Source of the DNA: Tricholoma matsutake | Lineage: Eukaryota > Basidiomycota > Agaricomycetes > Agaricales > Tricholomataceae | NCBI GenBank assembly: GCA_026075535.2 | Contig: AP026544.2 | Span: 12,090,001 to 12,154,000, forward strand | Direction of reading: 5' to 3' | DNA: 64,000 nucleotides | Part shown: one piece after another, positions 1-11,040 of the stretch | Layout: each line of letters opens with the position of its first letter | Position numbering within the stretch: position 1 is the stretch's first letter | Translations under genes and position numbers: made by a program | The notes under the pieces: model-generated | The model's input: only the letters and a program-made list of their open reading frames with translations | The model's database searches: none | Told to the model about the DNA's origin: nothing

Positions 1-1360
1 ATTCATCATTGGCATCATCTTTGGACTGAATGCTATTCACCCAGCAAGTTCTTTGCAACACATGATTTTCAGAAAATGCCATCACTGAACTTGTGCGTGA
101 GTGCTGCATGTAGTCTTCCTACATAATACAGTTTCAACATTGATACCGAGACTGTAGGGGATAGTCAGACTCCAAACCATTTGTGAGGCATGGTAAATAT
201 TTTCTTCAACATTTTCACAAAGACCACAACTTCAACACACTATATTCCGCGCCTCAACAACTGACAAAACTTGTAAATTTGGTCATGTTTGTACTTTGAT
301 CTATTTTTAATGAGAAATCTTCTGCAAGCCATTCCTCATCAACTATGCCACATTTTAGCATGATTCTGTAGTATATCTTATATTAATAACTGAGCTCTAG
401 AGCTCCACACAATCTATTTATTTTTTGGTTAACATCTGTGAAAGTTAGATTGATTCCTGCCAATTTTCTGTGTGCAAGCAATATCTCAAGAATTATTGGT
501 CAGAGAAATAAGCTGAGAGTGGTACAATGTCAAGGGTAATTAAAATAATGGTTTCCCATGCAGGTAATGGTGGCTATGAGCCATTGTGGTTGCTGAATGC
601 TGTGTTGAAGTAAGATTGCCCTTTTGGGAAGTTACATACTTGGCATTGCCATCTATCTATGGGGCACAAGGGCTCATTTTTTGCACTAGAGACCCTCACC
701 TACATTACACTTGACACTTTACCACTATTAGCTTATTTTTCTGATCAATAGTTCTTTAGAGGGTTAGACAGGCATCGTATGTGTCAAAGTTATGAAGTTC
801 TTCGTCTATCGGGAACGCAATGTATTCCTCCCCCACATTTGACTTGTCTGCGCCTTTCCTTTTCTCTTTGTGTAACCATTTCCCAAATCTATGGAAGTCC
901 AACAAAATGTTGTCATACAATACAAGATAAACCTATCACAAGAAGAGTGTTTGTAGTGTGTTTAGCCAAACCAGTCAATGAATCTTTCGATACAGAGATA
1001 TCTAAAGGACTCCAAAACATGTACAAAGCTGGACTGATCTGGATCTAAGAAAAGACTTCCTCTGCTGCGTTGCTCAAGAAATGATGTAGGGCAAACAGAG
1101 GTCCACAATGGACCCCAAATATATAGCGATGAGGAGAGAAGCTAGATACAAAAACAGAAGAGTATTATCGACTACAGAATAATAGATCATATGAGCAAAA
1201 AGAAAGGGAGAGGAGGCAGGGCCGAAAAATAAACCACCGTGATAAGATCTAATGATCTGGAAAGTTAATAACTAAAGAAATAACTTCACGACAGGGGAAG
1301 CTCACTGTAAAGATTCAACTGAAGCCAGTAGCAAAGCTAGAGAAGACAGTTGAATCCTGG
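1..1360. other. Stretch with no recognised gene
   Basis: AT-rich sequence with only short, unrecognised open frames on both strands (for example one of 89 codons at 779-1048 with no motif I know). I see no LTR, terminal inverted repeat or RNA gene. Confidence 0.5.
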
Positions 1361-1367
1361 AAGTGAG

Positions 1368-1649
1368 ATGGACATTGAGTTCATTACAGAGAATGAAAAT
1401 CAGAAATCTCACAATGAAAGATAGTTGTTTGATGCAAGAGCGGAGCTCAGAGCTTGTGATGAAGCCGAAAACAACTATCTTGAAATGTAAGATGAAATTC
1501 TGGAGAGCGCGAGGCGCTTACCTGTGCTGCTTGGAAACGAGATGGAAGAACCAAGAAGCAGCACAAGTAAATCTCCTATTCATACTGAGACTGTCTACGA
1601 CTCAGCCTCGGCTAGAACTCTAGCACCAAGCCGCAAACGGCATGAATGA
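1368..1649 (+). pseudogene. Eroded coding fragment, unknown family
   Basis: From ATG 1368 to TGA 1647 one frame has protein-like composition: an acidic, helix-prone stretch (LFDARAELRACDEAENNYLE) followed by a Ser/Thr-rich tail ending in PSRKRHE. It is broken by TAG at 1422 and TAA at 1488, so it is either a relic or parts lie in introns I could not define. It converges on the minus-strand gene at 1798-2694, which is about 150 bp away. I do not recognise the family; chance coding-like composition remains possible. Confidence 0.3.
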
Positions 1650-1797
1650 TCAGAGTGAGATGAGATGAGCGGAGCTCAACCAGGACGGTGAGGATGAAGA
1701 TGCGGAGCATTTCTGAAGAGCCACAGAGGCCTACGAAAACCCTCCTTACCCTCGGAACCCGCGTTTACAACGAACATATGTACCCTAAATTTCGACC

Positions 1798-2694
1798 TCA
1801 TATTTGGGATTGAGGTTTGTTCTGCATGAATAGGTGAGACGCAGTGATTCGCAAGAGCATGCAAGAGACGTACGACAGAACCCTTGAAAGCTTCGAAGCA
1901 TTGCAGGACAATGTGCCGATTTTGCAATGGGCGCATGCCATCAAAGAAGTAGCGCTCCAAATCTGGAACCGGTGGAATGAATCTGAGGACAACCGTTTCG
2001 CTTGCAGGGAAGGATGCCGTAACTAGTGCATCAAGTAGCTTGTTCGAAACTGGGATACGATAGAATATCGGCGATGTCCCAGCCATTGTGATGCCTGGAA
2101 TTAATGTAGGCGGCAGGGGCGCAAGACCTGCTCGTGTGCGCCGAAAATTGTTTTGATAAAAGGCAGCGATGGCTTCTGCGATAAGCTGCGGCTCAGGGTC
2201 TTCGGCCGATTGACTACGCTGTGTGCTCCTTATTGAGCCATTGGTCAAATTGCCTCGTCAATAGTGCTCACCTTATCTTCTTGGACAAGAAGGAGATAAT
2301 CCAAATCATTCATCACGCACACGTCCGCGTTAGCATCAACGCTTTCTCCCGCCATATAGAATGACATCTCCTTCCTTAGGCGAACCAAACAGTCGGGTTC
2401 ATCGTAACCTAGCGTACGCAGGATGAAGGCAGCGAAGTCGTTCACAGCAGATTCTTCGGACGATGCCTTGTCCGCCGCCTCCATGTACTGAAAGAATTGT
2501 CGTTCATTCTTCGGCAGAGGGCCGCCGGGACGGTCAAGGTTGGTGAGGAAAACAGGAAAGTTGGGGGCTGGCGGAAGCTCAGTGCAGCCGAAAAACGCTG
2601 GTAGATCGACGGTAGCCACTCGTATGTTGAAAGCCAGAAGTTCGTTCTTCGTCCAGTGACTGCCAGACTTGGCGGATCGTACAAGGTTTGCCAT
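1798..2694 (-). CDS. Hypothetical Agaricomycete protein, possible PD-(D/E)XK nuclease-like fold
   Basis: Three exons on the minus strand (2694-2272, 2218-1874, 1821-1798) joined by a 53-nt intron (2271-2219, GTGAGC...CACACAG) and a 52-nt intron (1873-1822, GTACGT...ATGCAG, branch-like CTCAC). Both introns are in phase 0. Splicing gives about 263 residues starting MANLVRSAKSG and ending with a short NKPQSQI exon. This is a familiar hypothetical family of mushroom genomes with no assigned function. Visible landmarks are SSEESAVNDFAAF near residue 78, ADVCVMNDLDYLLLVQEDK at 123-141 and DPEPQLIAEAIAAF from 148. The Asp124...Glu139-x-Lys141 spacing followed by a Gln152/Glu156 helix resembles the PD-(D/E)XK nuclease core; that is my inference. 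No stop or frameshift was found once the introns are removed, so it may be functional. Element 1 begins 185 bp upstream of the ATG. Confidence 0.75.
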
Positions 2695-2878
2695 AACGAG
2701 CGAGAGAGAAAGAGACGAAAGCCAACGAAGTTTAATGAGTAATCAGGACCATTAGACCGGTAACCGGGCCGTGCTGGCGGGTCACGTTTTACGGCAGTCG
2801 GCAGGCAGCTTTGCCGTTCGGTTTCGTCCGATGATCGATCCCTCCTGTCTCTTCGTTCGACAATTCCAAGCGGTTCCC

Positions 2879-3127
2879 TGTGGCGTTAGCGTGACGAACG
2901 GTAACGACACACGTTCAGACTTGGAGAGACGGTTTTATCGATACTTGTTATTCTGAAGTCCTAGCTACGAACGCGAGGGTTTATATACGAGTATGTTGTC
3001 CATAGGCTATGCAAGGCAATACATAACTAAGTAACGAACACTGTTCCAGCAGTCAATAAGTAGATGAATATGAAATACCAGAAACCTTGGCAGACTCCTC
3101 ATCACGACACCTGTCACTATCACTACA
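2879..3127 (-). repeat. Element 1 LTR (3' LTR)
   Basis: The TGTGGCG...ACTACA copy of the element 1 LTR; it aligns over its full length with 7119-7366 with one indel and scattered CG/TG/CA changes. It abuts the target duplication TTCCC at 2874-2878. A short purine tract (minus strand GGAGGG) lies just inside at about 3131-3136. Confidence 0.9.
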
Positions 3128-3162
3128 TACACCCTCCAGCAGATGCCCAAAGTATCTGCTCG

Positions 3163-4792
3163 TTAAGTGGTCTTGGTTCCAGAAGAGGGAGTGGGCTCCT
3201 GTCGATCAATGGACATGGAGCGCATGGCATCAGCCGACCCGCTGGCAATGACGGGAGAGGGTTCTCGAGTGCGGGTGGTGGAAGACTTCTTCTTCCTGTG
3301 CTGCTTCTTGGGTTCTCCGGGAGGAGGAGGAGTGGAATAGGGAGAGGAGAATGACCTCCTATTCAAACGTTCGTGTATAGCTCGATCGCATCGAAGAACT
3401 TGTCCTGCGGTCTGAAGGAGTAAGCCCCTCATGATATCAGCCTCGTAAGAATTGAGGATCATGCCTCCATCTGAAGTGGACATGGAGAATCCCACATGTG
3501 AGGTGGGTTTAGGAGAGGCAGAACGAGATTGTGTGGGCTTAGAGCGGGGTTTCTCGGCATGGACATGGGCAGTTCAAGCTCGCATACTCGTGGGGTCGAC
3601 TTTAAAAGCATAGATATCGGGGGGAGTGCCTGGAGTGATTTCTCCAGCAACGTAGGCGAACTTGATAGGACAACACCCTGATGGATTGTTGAATGCGTCG
3701 ACGAATTCGTGGTAACCGCCCAGTTGGTTGGCATCAATGCTTTCACGCAAGGATTTGTCATATCGGATGAAGTCACGAAGTTGGTAGGATGTGTAGAAGA
3801 CGCGACGTGACTTGTCGATGATGTCTGCGAGATACCAGTGGTCGCGTCTGTTGCGTGTGAGCAGCGTGTGATTGAAATTAAAGCCGCACTTGGACATCGA
3901 TGTGCAGGATGTGTGTGAGTGTGATGATGTCGAGCAAGTGTGGGCGAAATGGGAAGGATTAGGAGTGGTGAGGCATACATGTGAGGACTGTGAACCGAAA
4001 TATATGCTTTCAGCAACGGTTGGCTGTGCTACTGAAAGTCCTCCCAGAAATAATTGGGGATCTTGATCAGAGTTGGTTGCAGTTCCAGCCGGCAAGTCAT
4101 AAATCTTGTCAACTCCTATCAAATCAAGATAAGCTTCCAGGGCTTCAAGATGCGCGACTTGGTAGTATGGCATCCAGGTAACATCACCAGATTTCCATTT
4201 GATTTTGAAAATCGCATCGTCGCGTGATTGGACATGCCCTTCAATCCGATCCTCTGCCCATTCACTATCAGATGGGTCTTGACTTCCTAACTGTGTGTCA
4301 AGCCGTCCAGGAAATAGTTGGTCATCGTTAGGTATGTGGATCCTTAGCAAAGATGCATGGAACACGTCGTGAATTCCTCTTTGCTTCAGATGAGTGGGTA
4401 AATCAATTTTGAAAGAATGATTACCGTAATCCTTCAAGATTTTGTAAGGGCCGATGAATTTTGGTACCAGCTTCCTAGCAAATCCCTTTGGGAAGGAGAT
4501 ATTCTTAGTAGAGAGATAAACGAGATCTTTGTCGGAAAATGGAGTGGCTCTTCATCGCTGATTTGCATCTCGAGTTTGTTTGACACGTGCAGCAATGATG
4601 CTGTCATGTGCCTGCAACAATGCTAATTTTCATTGAAGCGCGAAGTTTCTTACTCCTGGGTACTCATCAGAACTAGCAGAGTTCCAGATCGTTTGCCTCA
4701 GCATTCATCCCATATTAAGGAAGAATGGTGCAAACCTGGTACTTTCAGACCAGGCCAAATTAATTGCAAATTCAACAGATGGTAATTTTGAT
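3163..4792 (-). pseudogene. Element 1 integrase C-terminus and polyprotein tail
   Basis: Minus-strand continuation of the integrase after the MITE (frame resumes at 4792 with LPSVEFAINLAWSESTRFAP). It is followed by the GPF/Y-like region (KFIGPYKILKDYGNHSFKID) and DVFHASLLRIHIPNDD, the usual end of fungal Tf2-like integrases. The open part from 4437 to 3574 then carries a tail (HWYLADIIDKSRRVFYTSYQ, YHEFVDAFNNPSGCCP) and the 3495-3163 frame a Ser/Arg-rich end, both typical of mushroom Ty3 polyproteins. TGA codons at the start of this segment interrupt it; their positions fit CGA codons in the family. Confidence 0.75.
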
Positions 4793-4800
4793 ACCCAGTC

Positions 4801-5533
4801 CAAGGGGGTGTCGGGATGGGAATCCCGAACCAGACGTAGGGGGGGGGGGTCCTGCCGGAGGCTGAAATTTTTTTTTTGACCATGGTGAAAACAATGCTGA
4901 TAGGTGTCATTTGAGTGTTGGTTTAACATAGTAAAGCCCTGAAAGGACTTGGTAAAGCACTCATAACATTGGATTGTGTCAATTACTACCTGTATGTAAG
5001 CAAGCGAGTGTTCTTAAGCTGATGTACTCAAGATCTAGTTTGTTTATGTGTGGGGATCTTGAACTAAATAGCATCATGTCCAAGAAATCAACCAATTAAT
5101 GAAACAGTCGCGTCAGCGGCATCACATTCTTTAGAATCTTTCCGCGAGTCACGGTTGACGGATTAGGTATATCAAACTTTATTTTTTTTCATCAACATCG
5201 CTCACCACTTCAACGTGTTTATCAAGACAACTCACATTGATGGATGGTCAACAGCTCAACTGTACCATATTCAACTGTCAATTGTATGGCCATAACCATT
5301 GAACAGATGGTGTACAGCCCTAGTAATGAACACTTGGCCGGGGTCACCACTGGCCTGACATTGGTCCTGCGGCATTGCTGATTCACACATCGACGTCTGA
5401 AAGAAAAAATAACATGTACACGTGATTGAAACATACCATATATGGCAGGAAGGGGGGGGGGGGGGGGGTCTCGAGAGCCGTGAAAAAAAAATACCGACAT
5501 CATATGAAAAATTCCCGTCCCGACACCCCCTTG
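4801..5533. mobile_element. hAT-like MITE inside element 1 integrase
   Basis: A 733-bp non-coding insert with terminal inverted repeats (CAAGGGGGTGTCGGGA at the left, its complement at the right) and an exact 8-bp target duplication ACCCAGTC (4793-4800 and 5534-5541). An 8-bp duplication with CA-GGG-type ends is the hAT pattern. Long G runs lie near both ends (4839-4849 and 5451-5468). Removing it with one duplication restores the integrase frame (DDWV to SKLPSVEF). Confidence 0.85.
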
Positions 5534-5541
5534 ACCCAGTC

Positions 5542-6216
5542 ATCTTGTTTCAGGCCAATGCACTGTTGCAACATTTGTGTCACAGTGCGGTTTGCTTGTT
5601 TGGTAGAGCCATCAGTCTCAGGGTGATAGGCACTTGACATTTTCAGTTGAGTGCCAACAAGGCTGTGTAAGCGCTGCCAGAATGTACTTGTAAATAGCAC
5701 ATCATGATCACTAACTATTGACTTCAGGAGACTATGCAATTTATATACATGTTCAAACATTAGTTCTGCTATTTCTTTTGCTTTATAATTGGTTCTACTT
5801 GGGATGAGATGAACCATAGCAGTGAACAGATCAATTACGACGGTGATTGAATCAAATGCGCCATCTCTATTTTTGGACTCAGAGAGTGGGCCGACAAAGT
5901 CGATGCCTATCGATTGCCAAGGTTGTGCCGGAATTGGCAGTGGATTGAGCAAGCCATAGGGCTTTTGGTTTGCAGGCTTGCTCCTTTTGCAAGTCCTACA
6001 GGATTCACAATAAATCCTGGTGTCATGAACAATGTCTTTCCACCAGACCTGATCTCTAAGGTAACTCAGGGTTTTGTTTGTGCCCAAATGAGCTAGTAAT
6101 GAGTGTGCCTCTGCAATAATAATTTCTTGGATATTTCTTCCATCCACTACTATTTTCGGAATGCACACAAGCTTGCGTCCCTGATCTTTCAGATACACTA
6201 GCCTGCCTTTGGTCAC
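5542..6216 (-). pseudogene. Element 1 integrase core
   Basis: The open frame starts at 6216 and runs into the MITE. It shows the HHCC zinc finger (AHSLLAHLG... CESCRTC) and the catalytic-core Asp in IGIDFVGPL and Asp in SDHDVLF. The third acidic residue, normally Glu in the DGSTERANRT motif, reads Lys (DGSTKQANRT), and the following Arg reads Gln. Both changes fit CpG to CpA deamination, so strand transfer should be abolished even without the MITE. Confidence 0.8.
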
Positions 6217-6424
6217 TTCAAAGTTCTGAAATTCCTTAGGTTTTTCAATGATGGTTTTAAAAAATAAGTCTCCATCATATTTTCCTTTATAACCTCTAAT
6301 ATATCAATACCCTCATGCCCTCCAGACACAGCATTAATTAATGAGGTGTCGGAAGTCAGGGAATTTATGTCTTTGAGGTTTTCAGCTTGCCCAGATATCC
6401 CAATCGGGTTTGCCAATGAGCCTG

Positions 6425-7006
6425 TCATCCAGATAGGTTCTTTTGATTCATAAAGTGGATTAGGCCTTTGTGGTCTGTGATCCACTTGAAGTGAACACCT
6501 TGCAGGATGTCCCGTTGTCTCAGCACTGTTTCTATACCTGCTAACAACTCTATCTTATGCACAGGATAATTCTGTTGTGCCAAGTTCAGCTTAGCAGAGT
6601 AGAAGGTGGCCACCTTTGCTGTTTTCCAGTCCTTGCTCTGACTCACAAGTCCTGCAATCCCCATTGCGCAACCATCCGTCACCATGAAGATTTGCTCATG
6701 CCCCAGCTCATAATTCAGCAGTACATGGTTGCAACTGTGGCTTTCCCCAACGATGGACTTCACCTCATCAAATGCACGTTGGTGAGTGAATTCCCATTGA
6801 AATGGCACAGTATCCCCTGTAAGTGCACTCAACACTCCCCTAGGGACCCGAATGCGTGCTAGGTCATCAGCAAGATACCCAACCAAACCGAGAAATCCCC
6901 ATAAGAGGTCTCAGTTTGTCGGCACCTTCCAAGCAAGAACACCATCAACTTTTGTTGGGTCCATCTGAATTCCATCGTTGTCATTGCTGCAAAGACTGTA
7001 TGACAT
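6425..7006 (-). pseudogene. Element 1 leader ATG fused to RT tail and RNase H
   Basis: From ATG 7006 a short leader (MSYSLCSNDN) runs directly into GIQMDPTKVD, the end of the RT palm/thumb, giving a deletion joint of roughly 3 kb relative to a full element. The 6886-6425 frame is the connection and RNase H domain: WEFTHQRAFDEVK, then VTDGCAMGIAGL with the first catalytic Asp, IELLAGIETVL with Glu, and WITDHKGLIHF with Asp. A TGA after KVPTN separates the two parts. Confidence 0.75.
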
Positions 7007-7118
7007 TTTGAGTTTTTAGGGTTTGGGTTTGTCGACTAGGATGGTAATCCGAGATGATCAGTCATGGGGGAAACTGAAGCAGAGTCAACGAGTAGTAGGT
7101 TTCAGAGAGTTAAAATAT

Positions 7119-7366
7119 GTGGTGTTAGTGTGATGAATGGTAATGACACATGTTCAGACTTGGAGAGACGGTTTTATTGATACTTGTTATTCTGAAGTCC
7201 TAGCTACGAACGCGAGGGTTTATATACGAGTATGTTGTCCATAGGCTATGCAAGGCAATACATAACTAAGTAACGAACACTGTTCCAGCAGTCAATAAGT
7301 CGATGAATATGAAATACCAGAAACCTTGGTGGACTCCTCATCACGACACCTGTCACTATTGCTACA
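7119..7366 (-). repeat. Element 1 LTR (5' LTR)
   Basis: TGTGGTG...GCTACA copy, 248 bp, followed by TTCCC at 7367-7371. Read on the minus strand it is the promoter LTR. I could not match the sequence just inside it (7118 downward) to a tRNA 3' end, so the priming mode is unknown. Confidence 0.88.
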
Positions 7367-7552
7367 TTCCCCCAACCCTAACGAATCTGACTTACACAGC
7401 CCATATAATAAACTTCTCCATACTTTCTTCCCCCCCCCCCCCTGACTCTGACTTCATGGTCGTGCACAATATCTTCAACCATCATGTCGAGATTCAGCTG
7501 ATTTCATCGTTTGCTTTGAAATCTACTTGAAGAACTTGCCTGTCTTTATTGT

Positions 7553-8670
7553 AGAGTTGAAGGACCCTTCTGTGCACAAGTTGATGGGTGTTGTAAATGA
7601 GTTGGCGGCTAATTTGACATCTCAGATAATTCCTGTCACTCACAACATAGACATCAGCTCATTTTACATCAGGTTCGACCAATAATGAAAGTCACGAAAG
7701 CTGTCATGTTGGGGGACTTGAGTAAGCAGATTGAAGTCGATGCTCATGGAGAAATCCTGGACTTGAAGAACACAGTCCATGGCTTGGTAGTTTGGTGAGT
7801 TTTATCCAATTCTAGTTAAGTTACAAGCTTAGAACCGTATCATAGGGTTGCAAGCGCTAGCAGCTGAAGTTACGAGGGTTATGTTGGAGGTTGGAAGTCA
7901 GGGCAAGTTGGGTGGTCATACCAGACATTGAAGGAGTATAGTTCGAGACTTCAAGTTGGTGCAAAATGTGTGTTGTTTTATTTTCTCTCATTTTTGTTCA
8001 AACCTTACTTGGGCCATTTTAGGTAAATTGGATGTGCTCCTCTTTGACAGCCCAAGTACAATCTATAGCCATAGTTATCACAGCTGTTGCTCGAGGGGAC
8101 TTGATGCAGAAGATTGAGAGTCAGGTCAAAGGCGAGATGTCGACCTTGAAAGGTATCTTCATTATTTGATTGTCTAATAAATTTTCACCACTCATGAATA
8201 TGTGTACAGGTATCATCACCTCTAGAGTAGACCAGTTATCTACATTCACATCAGAGGTGATGAGACTTGCATTGGTGGTAGGTACACAGGGAATATTGGG
8301 TAGACAGGCACGCATCAAAGGTGTGCCAGTGCAAGGAACATGGGCCAACTTGACCCCAAACATGAACATTTGTCTTCTACTTCCTCCTCTCTTTCTGTTG
8401 CTCATTCTGCACATAGAAAATGGCCTCTAACTTGACTGACCAAGTCTGGTCATTCTCAGAAGTCACCAAAGCTGTGGTGTTGGGAGATCTCAGCAAGCTG
8501 GTAAATGTCAACGTGCAGGACAAGGTGCCTGATTTGAAGATGACTGTCAACTCCATGGTGGCTCACTTGAGCATGCTTGTGAACGGAGTTACAAAAGTTA
8601 GTTTGGAGGTTGGGATGGAGGGGATCTTGGGTGGGCAGGCACATCATATCCATCTCAACTTCCATCACAG
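7553..8670 (+). pseudogene. Relic of a group III (Nik1/Os-1-type) hybrid histidine kinase, HAMP array only
   Basis: Successive blocks match the poly-HAMP region of fungal osmosensing kinases: LMGVVNELAANLTSQ (about 7580), VTKAVMLGDLSKQIEVDAHG (7694), LQALAAEVTRVMLEVGSQGK (7851), QKIESQVKGEMSTLK (8109), VDQLSTF...GTQGILG (8230), then VTKAVVLGDLSKLVNVNVQD and VSLEVGMEGILGGQAH (8462-8643). Blocks are separated by intron-like gaps. It is decayed: one donor reads AT where GT is expected (near 7639), TAG replaces Trp after PDIEGV (about 7950), and there are frame changes. The HisKA, ATPase and receiver domains are absent downstream, so this is a truncated non-functional copy. The assignment rests on motif recognition and would be settled by a protein search. 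Confidence 0.75.
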
Positions 8671-10768
8671 TTAGCATCCTATTATAGGTTTATTAGCTCA
8701 GATACATACTTCATAGCCGAAATCTGGGGCATTCAACATCTCCTGCAAAAGTATGCTCTGAAATGCAAGTAAAAACACGAGAACTAAGACAATGAGAAAA
8801 CATCCGAAAGACCGCAGAAGGTGGTTCTCGATGCCCGACCATAGGAGGCTGCTGGTACAGGTGAGAAGTGCAAAAAGTCAGATGAGACATGGGAGTTTGC
8901 AAAAGGTGGGTGGTGTTCAGGGCTATGGGAGGTGGTGGGTAAGATCCATGGGGTTGTCAATGGACTGAACTACAGCATGATTCTGTCAGCTTGATTTCAC
9001 ATAGGAGAGGTATGCATACATACATTGTAACTGAAAATGAAGTTGTTTGTGCGCAGAAACATTTGGCGGTTCATTGACCTGAATGACAAGTGAAAACCCA
9101 AGATGTTTGGATGGGTAAGGAATACTATGGCAGCTTGATGCTACTGCTTCGTCAAGTCTCAGAGTATTTGAAATGGTACATTGGTAGCTTGATGGTAGCT
9201 CGAGAGTATGATATAGACTGTACAGAATCCGCCTCATCAGCTGGAAACGATGTCCCAGAAATGAAAAACTCACATTGCTCAATTCCCTTGCCAGGATTCC
9301 TGATCCTGATTATATGACATGCATAGATATTCACAATACCACAGAAATGCAGACAGAAGAGACTCCAAGTCTCACAGATACATGATAGGTGACACCAAGT
9401 AACGCCATGATGGATACTACTGAGATACAAAAAGATATGCAAGCACACAATCGGCAAGATACGTGAGTCGGATGTGAGATATCGGCACAGTTAGTCTTCA
9501 GAGCTTGAAGTTGTATGGACCTTTGAAGTTGTTTGAAGTCATTTGAACAGTTCATAGGGGTTCATAGATATTCATGTGTGTTCATTGATGTCTGTAGTAG
9601 GTACATCGGTATTTCTTAGGGGCTTGTAGACATTCGATTGAATGGTCCCCTGACATCACCCCCCTTTAAGGTCATCACTTACCTGTATTCCTGGGCCTTC
9701 AACTTCTTTAGAAATGCATCTTGAAGAGCAAATGGTACATAGGCTTACTAAAAGATGTGAGAGCCCTCTTGAAGGAGTTATAACAGTAAGTACTATGGAC
9801 AGGATTCACAGGAAAGGGAATGTGTGGTCAGGAGGAAAGATACATACCCAGTGATTCACTTCCTTTGATTCCTAGGCTTAACTTTAATGGAGTAGAATAA
9901 GGATATATGTGTGCCATAGTGTGGGAGGAACTTTGTCCTAGCCCACTAGGGCATGGGTTACCCAGGCCCATTAACAGAACTCACATGGAGAATAAACATT
10001 ACCTGTTGTTCAGAAATCTCTCCCAGCAGTGATAGTCTCAAAATTAGCCTATGTACCATACTAATGGTCAGTAAGGTTTGTCCAAGAAAGTACTAGATAC
10101 AACAGGTAGATAGAAGAGAGTGGATGGGATGGGATGGAACTTACTAGGACTGGAGGGAATCAGTGGAGAGATCATGATGGCCATCTGAATCATATGCCAG
10201 GACTTTGGCAAGGATGCATAGTGCCAGTCCATCAACAAGCTCACATTGTACTATCTCCAAGTCATATTTCAGTCATTCCTCCACAGTTTCTCTTCCATTC
10301 CATGCAGTCCTCTCTTCTCTATCTACTTGTGGTTTCTAATTACTGAGAGTGCATTGTCATGGTGTCATTGTTGAGATATTCTCACATTATTGTCTTTTAG
10401 AATACATGGAACTTGTTGTCTGGTACATGCTGGCATGATATGATTTTTTAGCTCAGGTGATCCAGTAGACTGAGTAGAGCCCCTCTTTTAAAAGAAAAGA
10501 CCTTCTCCTCTGATCAAATTAAGTACTATGGTTGTCATGGACAACTGCTGATTATTAATCTATATACATACATAAAAGCTATACCAACAAGAGCAAAGGG
10601 AAAAGAAAAAAAATGAGTGGAATGGCATGCTCATCATTGGGGATGATGAGCGGGAGGTTGGTGGAGGCTGTGGCACACACTGATCAACATGGGAGATGGT
10701 GATCAGTTGTTGATTGAGCTGGTGCATCCCTGAGACCATGTGTGTGAGAACATCATGTCATATCTGCT
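8671..10768. other. Unassigned stretch
   Basis: No gene recognised. Around 9480-9610 short words such as TTGAAGTT and TTCATAGATATTCAT recur. At 9650-9670 TGACATCACCCCCCTTTAAGG looks like an LTR end joined to a polypurine tract on the minus strand, but I found no partner LTR. A segment near 10668-10730 resembles 33386-33450 (GTGGCACA...TTGATC...GATGGTGAT), so it is probably another dispersed repeat. Confidence 0.4.
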
Positions 10769-10969
10769 GTGACATGTTACTCCACTTGGACCCCAGAGAA
10801 GCGAGACTGGCTTTTGCGAAATCAAAATAGACCTGACCATGGTCAGCAATGGTATATGGCTGCTGCCGAGGATATGGAACTCCATCAGATCAATATCAAA
10901 GGGGCATATCTAAATGGAGAACTTAATGATCATGAGACTATTTTTATGTCTCAACTATGGTGTGCCTAG
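10769..10969 (+). pseudogene. Copia-type reverse transcriptase scrap
   Basis: The frame contains MELHQINIKGAYLNGELN followed by ETIFM (10874-10948), the hallmark of the Ty1/Copia RT fingers/palm entry (normally DIKGAYLNG). The catalytic Asp of DIKGA reads Asn. No integrase, RNase H or LTR belonging to it was found nearby. The upstream part of the frame is not recognisable. Confidence 0.65.
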
Positions 10970-11040
10970 ACTTGTAACCACTCCTTTGTACATGCATGAG
11001 CAAGCATCGAGTGCATGTAGAAGGACTGGTGAAACTGAGT

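Larger units (their letters stand above)
2879..7366 (-). mobile_element. Element 1: Ty3-type LTR retrotransposon, deletion derivative
   Basis: The element is 4.49 kb, flanked by near-identical LTRs (249 and 248 bp) that start TG and end CA, and by a perfect 5-bp target duplication TTCCC (2874-2878 and 7367-7371). Coding is on the minus strand: leader ATG at 7006 fused to the RT tail, RNase H, integrase and a long C-terminal tail. Gag, protease and nearly all of RT are absent, so mobilisation would need help in trans. Several in-frame TGA codons and a hAT-like MITE in the integrase show that it is dead as a coding unit. The domain order and tail match basidiomycete Tf2-like polyproteins. Confidence 0.9.

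Noticed and set aside
779..1048. 89-codon plus-strand frame
   Set aside because: No motif, ordinary composition, no homologue recognised; chance frame.
9640..9680. LTR end with polypurine tract (minus)
   Set aside because: TGTCAGG next to AAAGGGGGGTGA looks right, but no second LTR, target duplication or internal coding was found.
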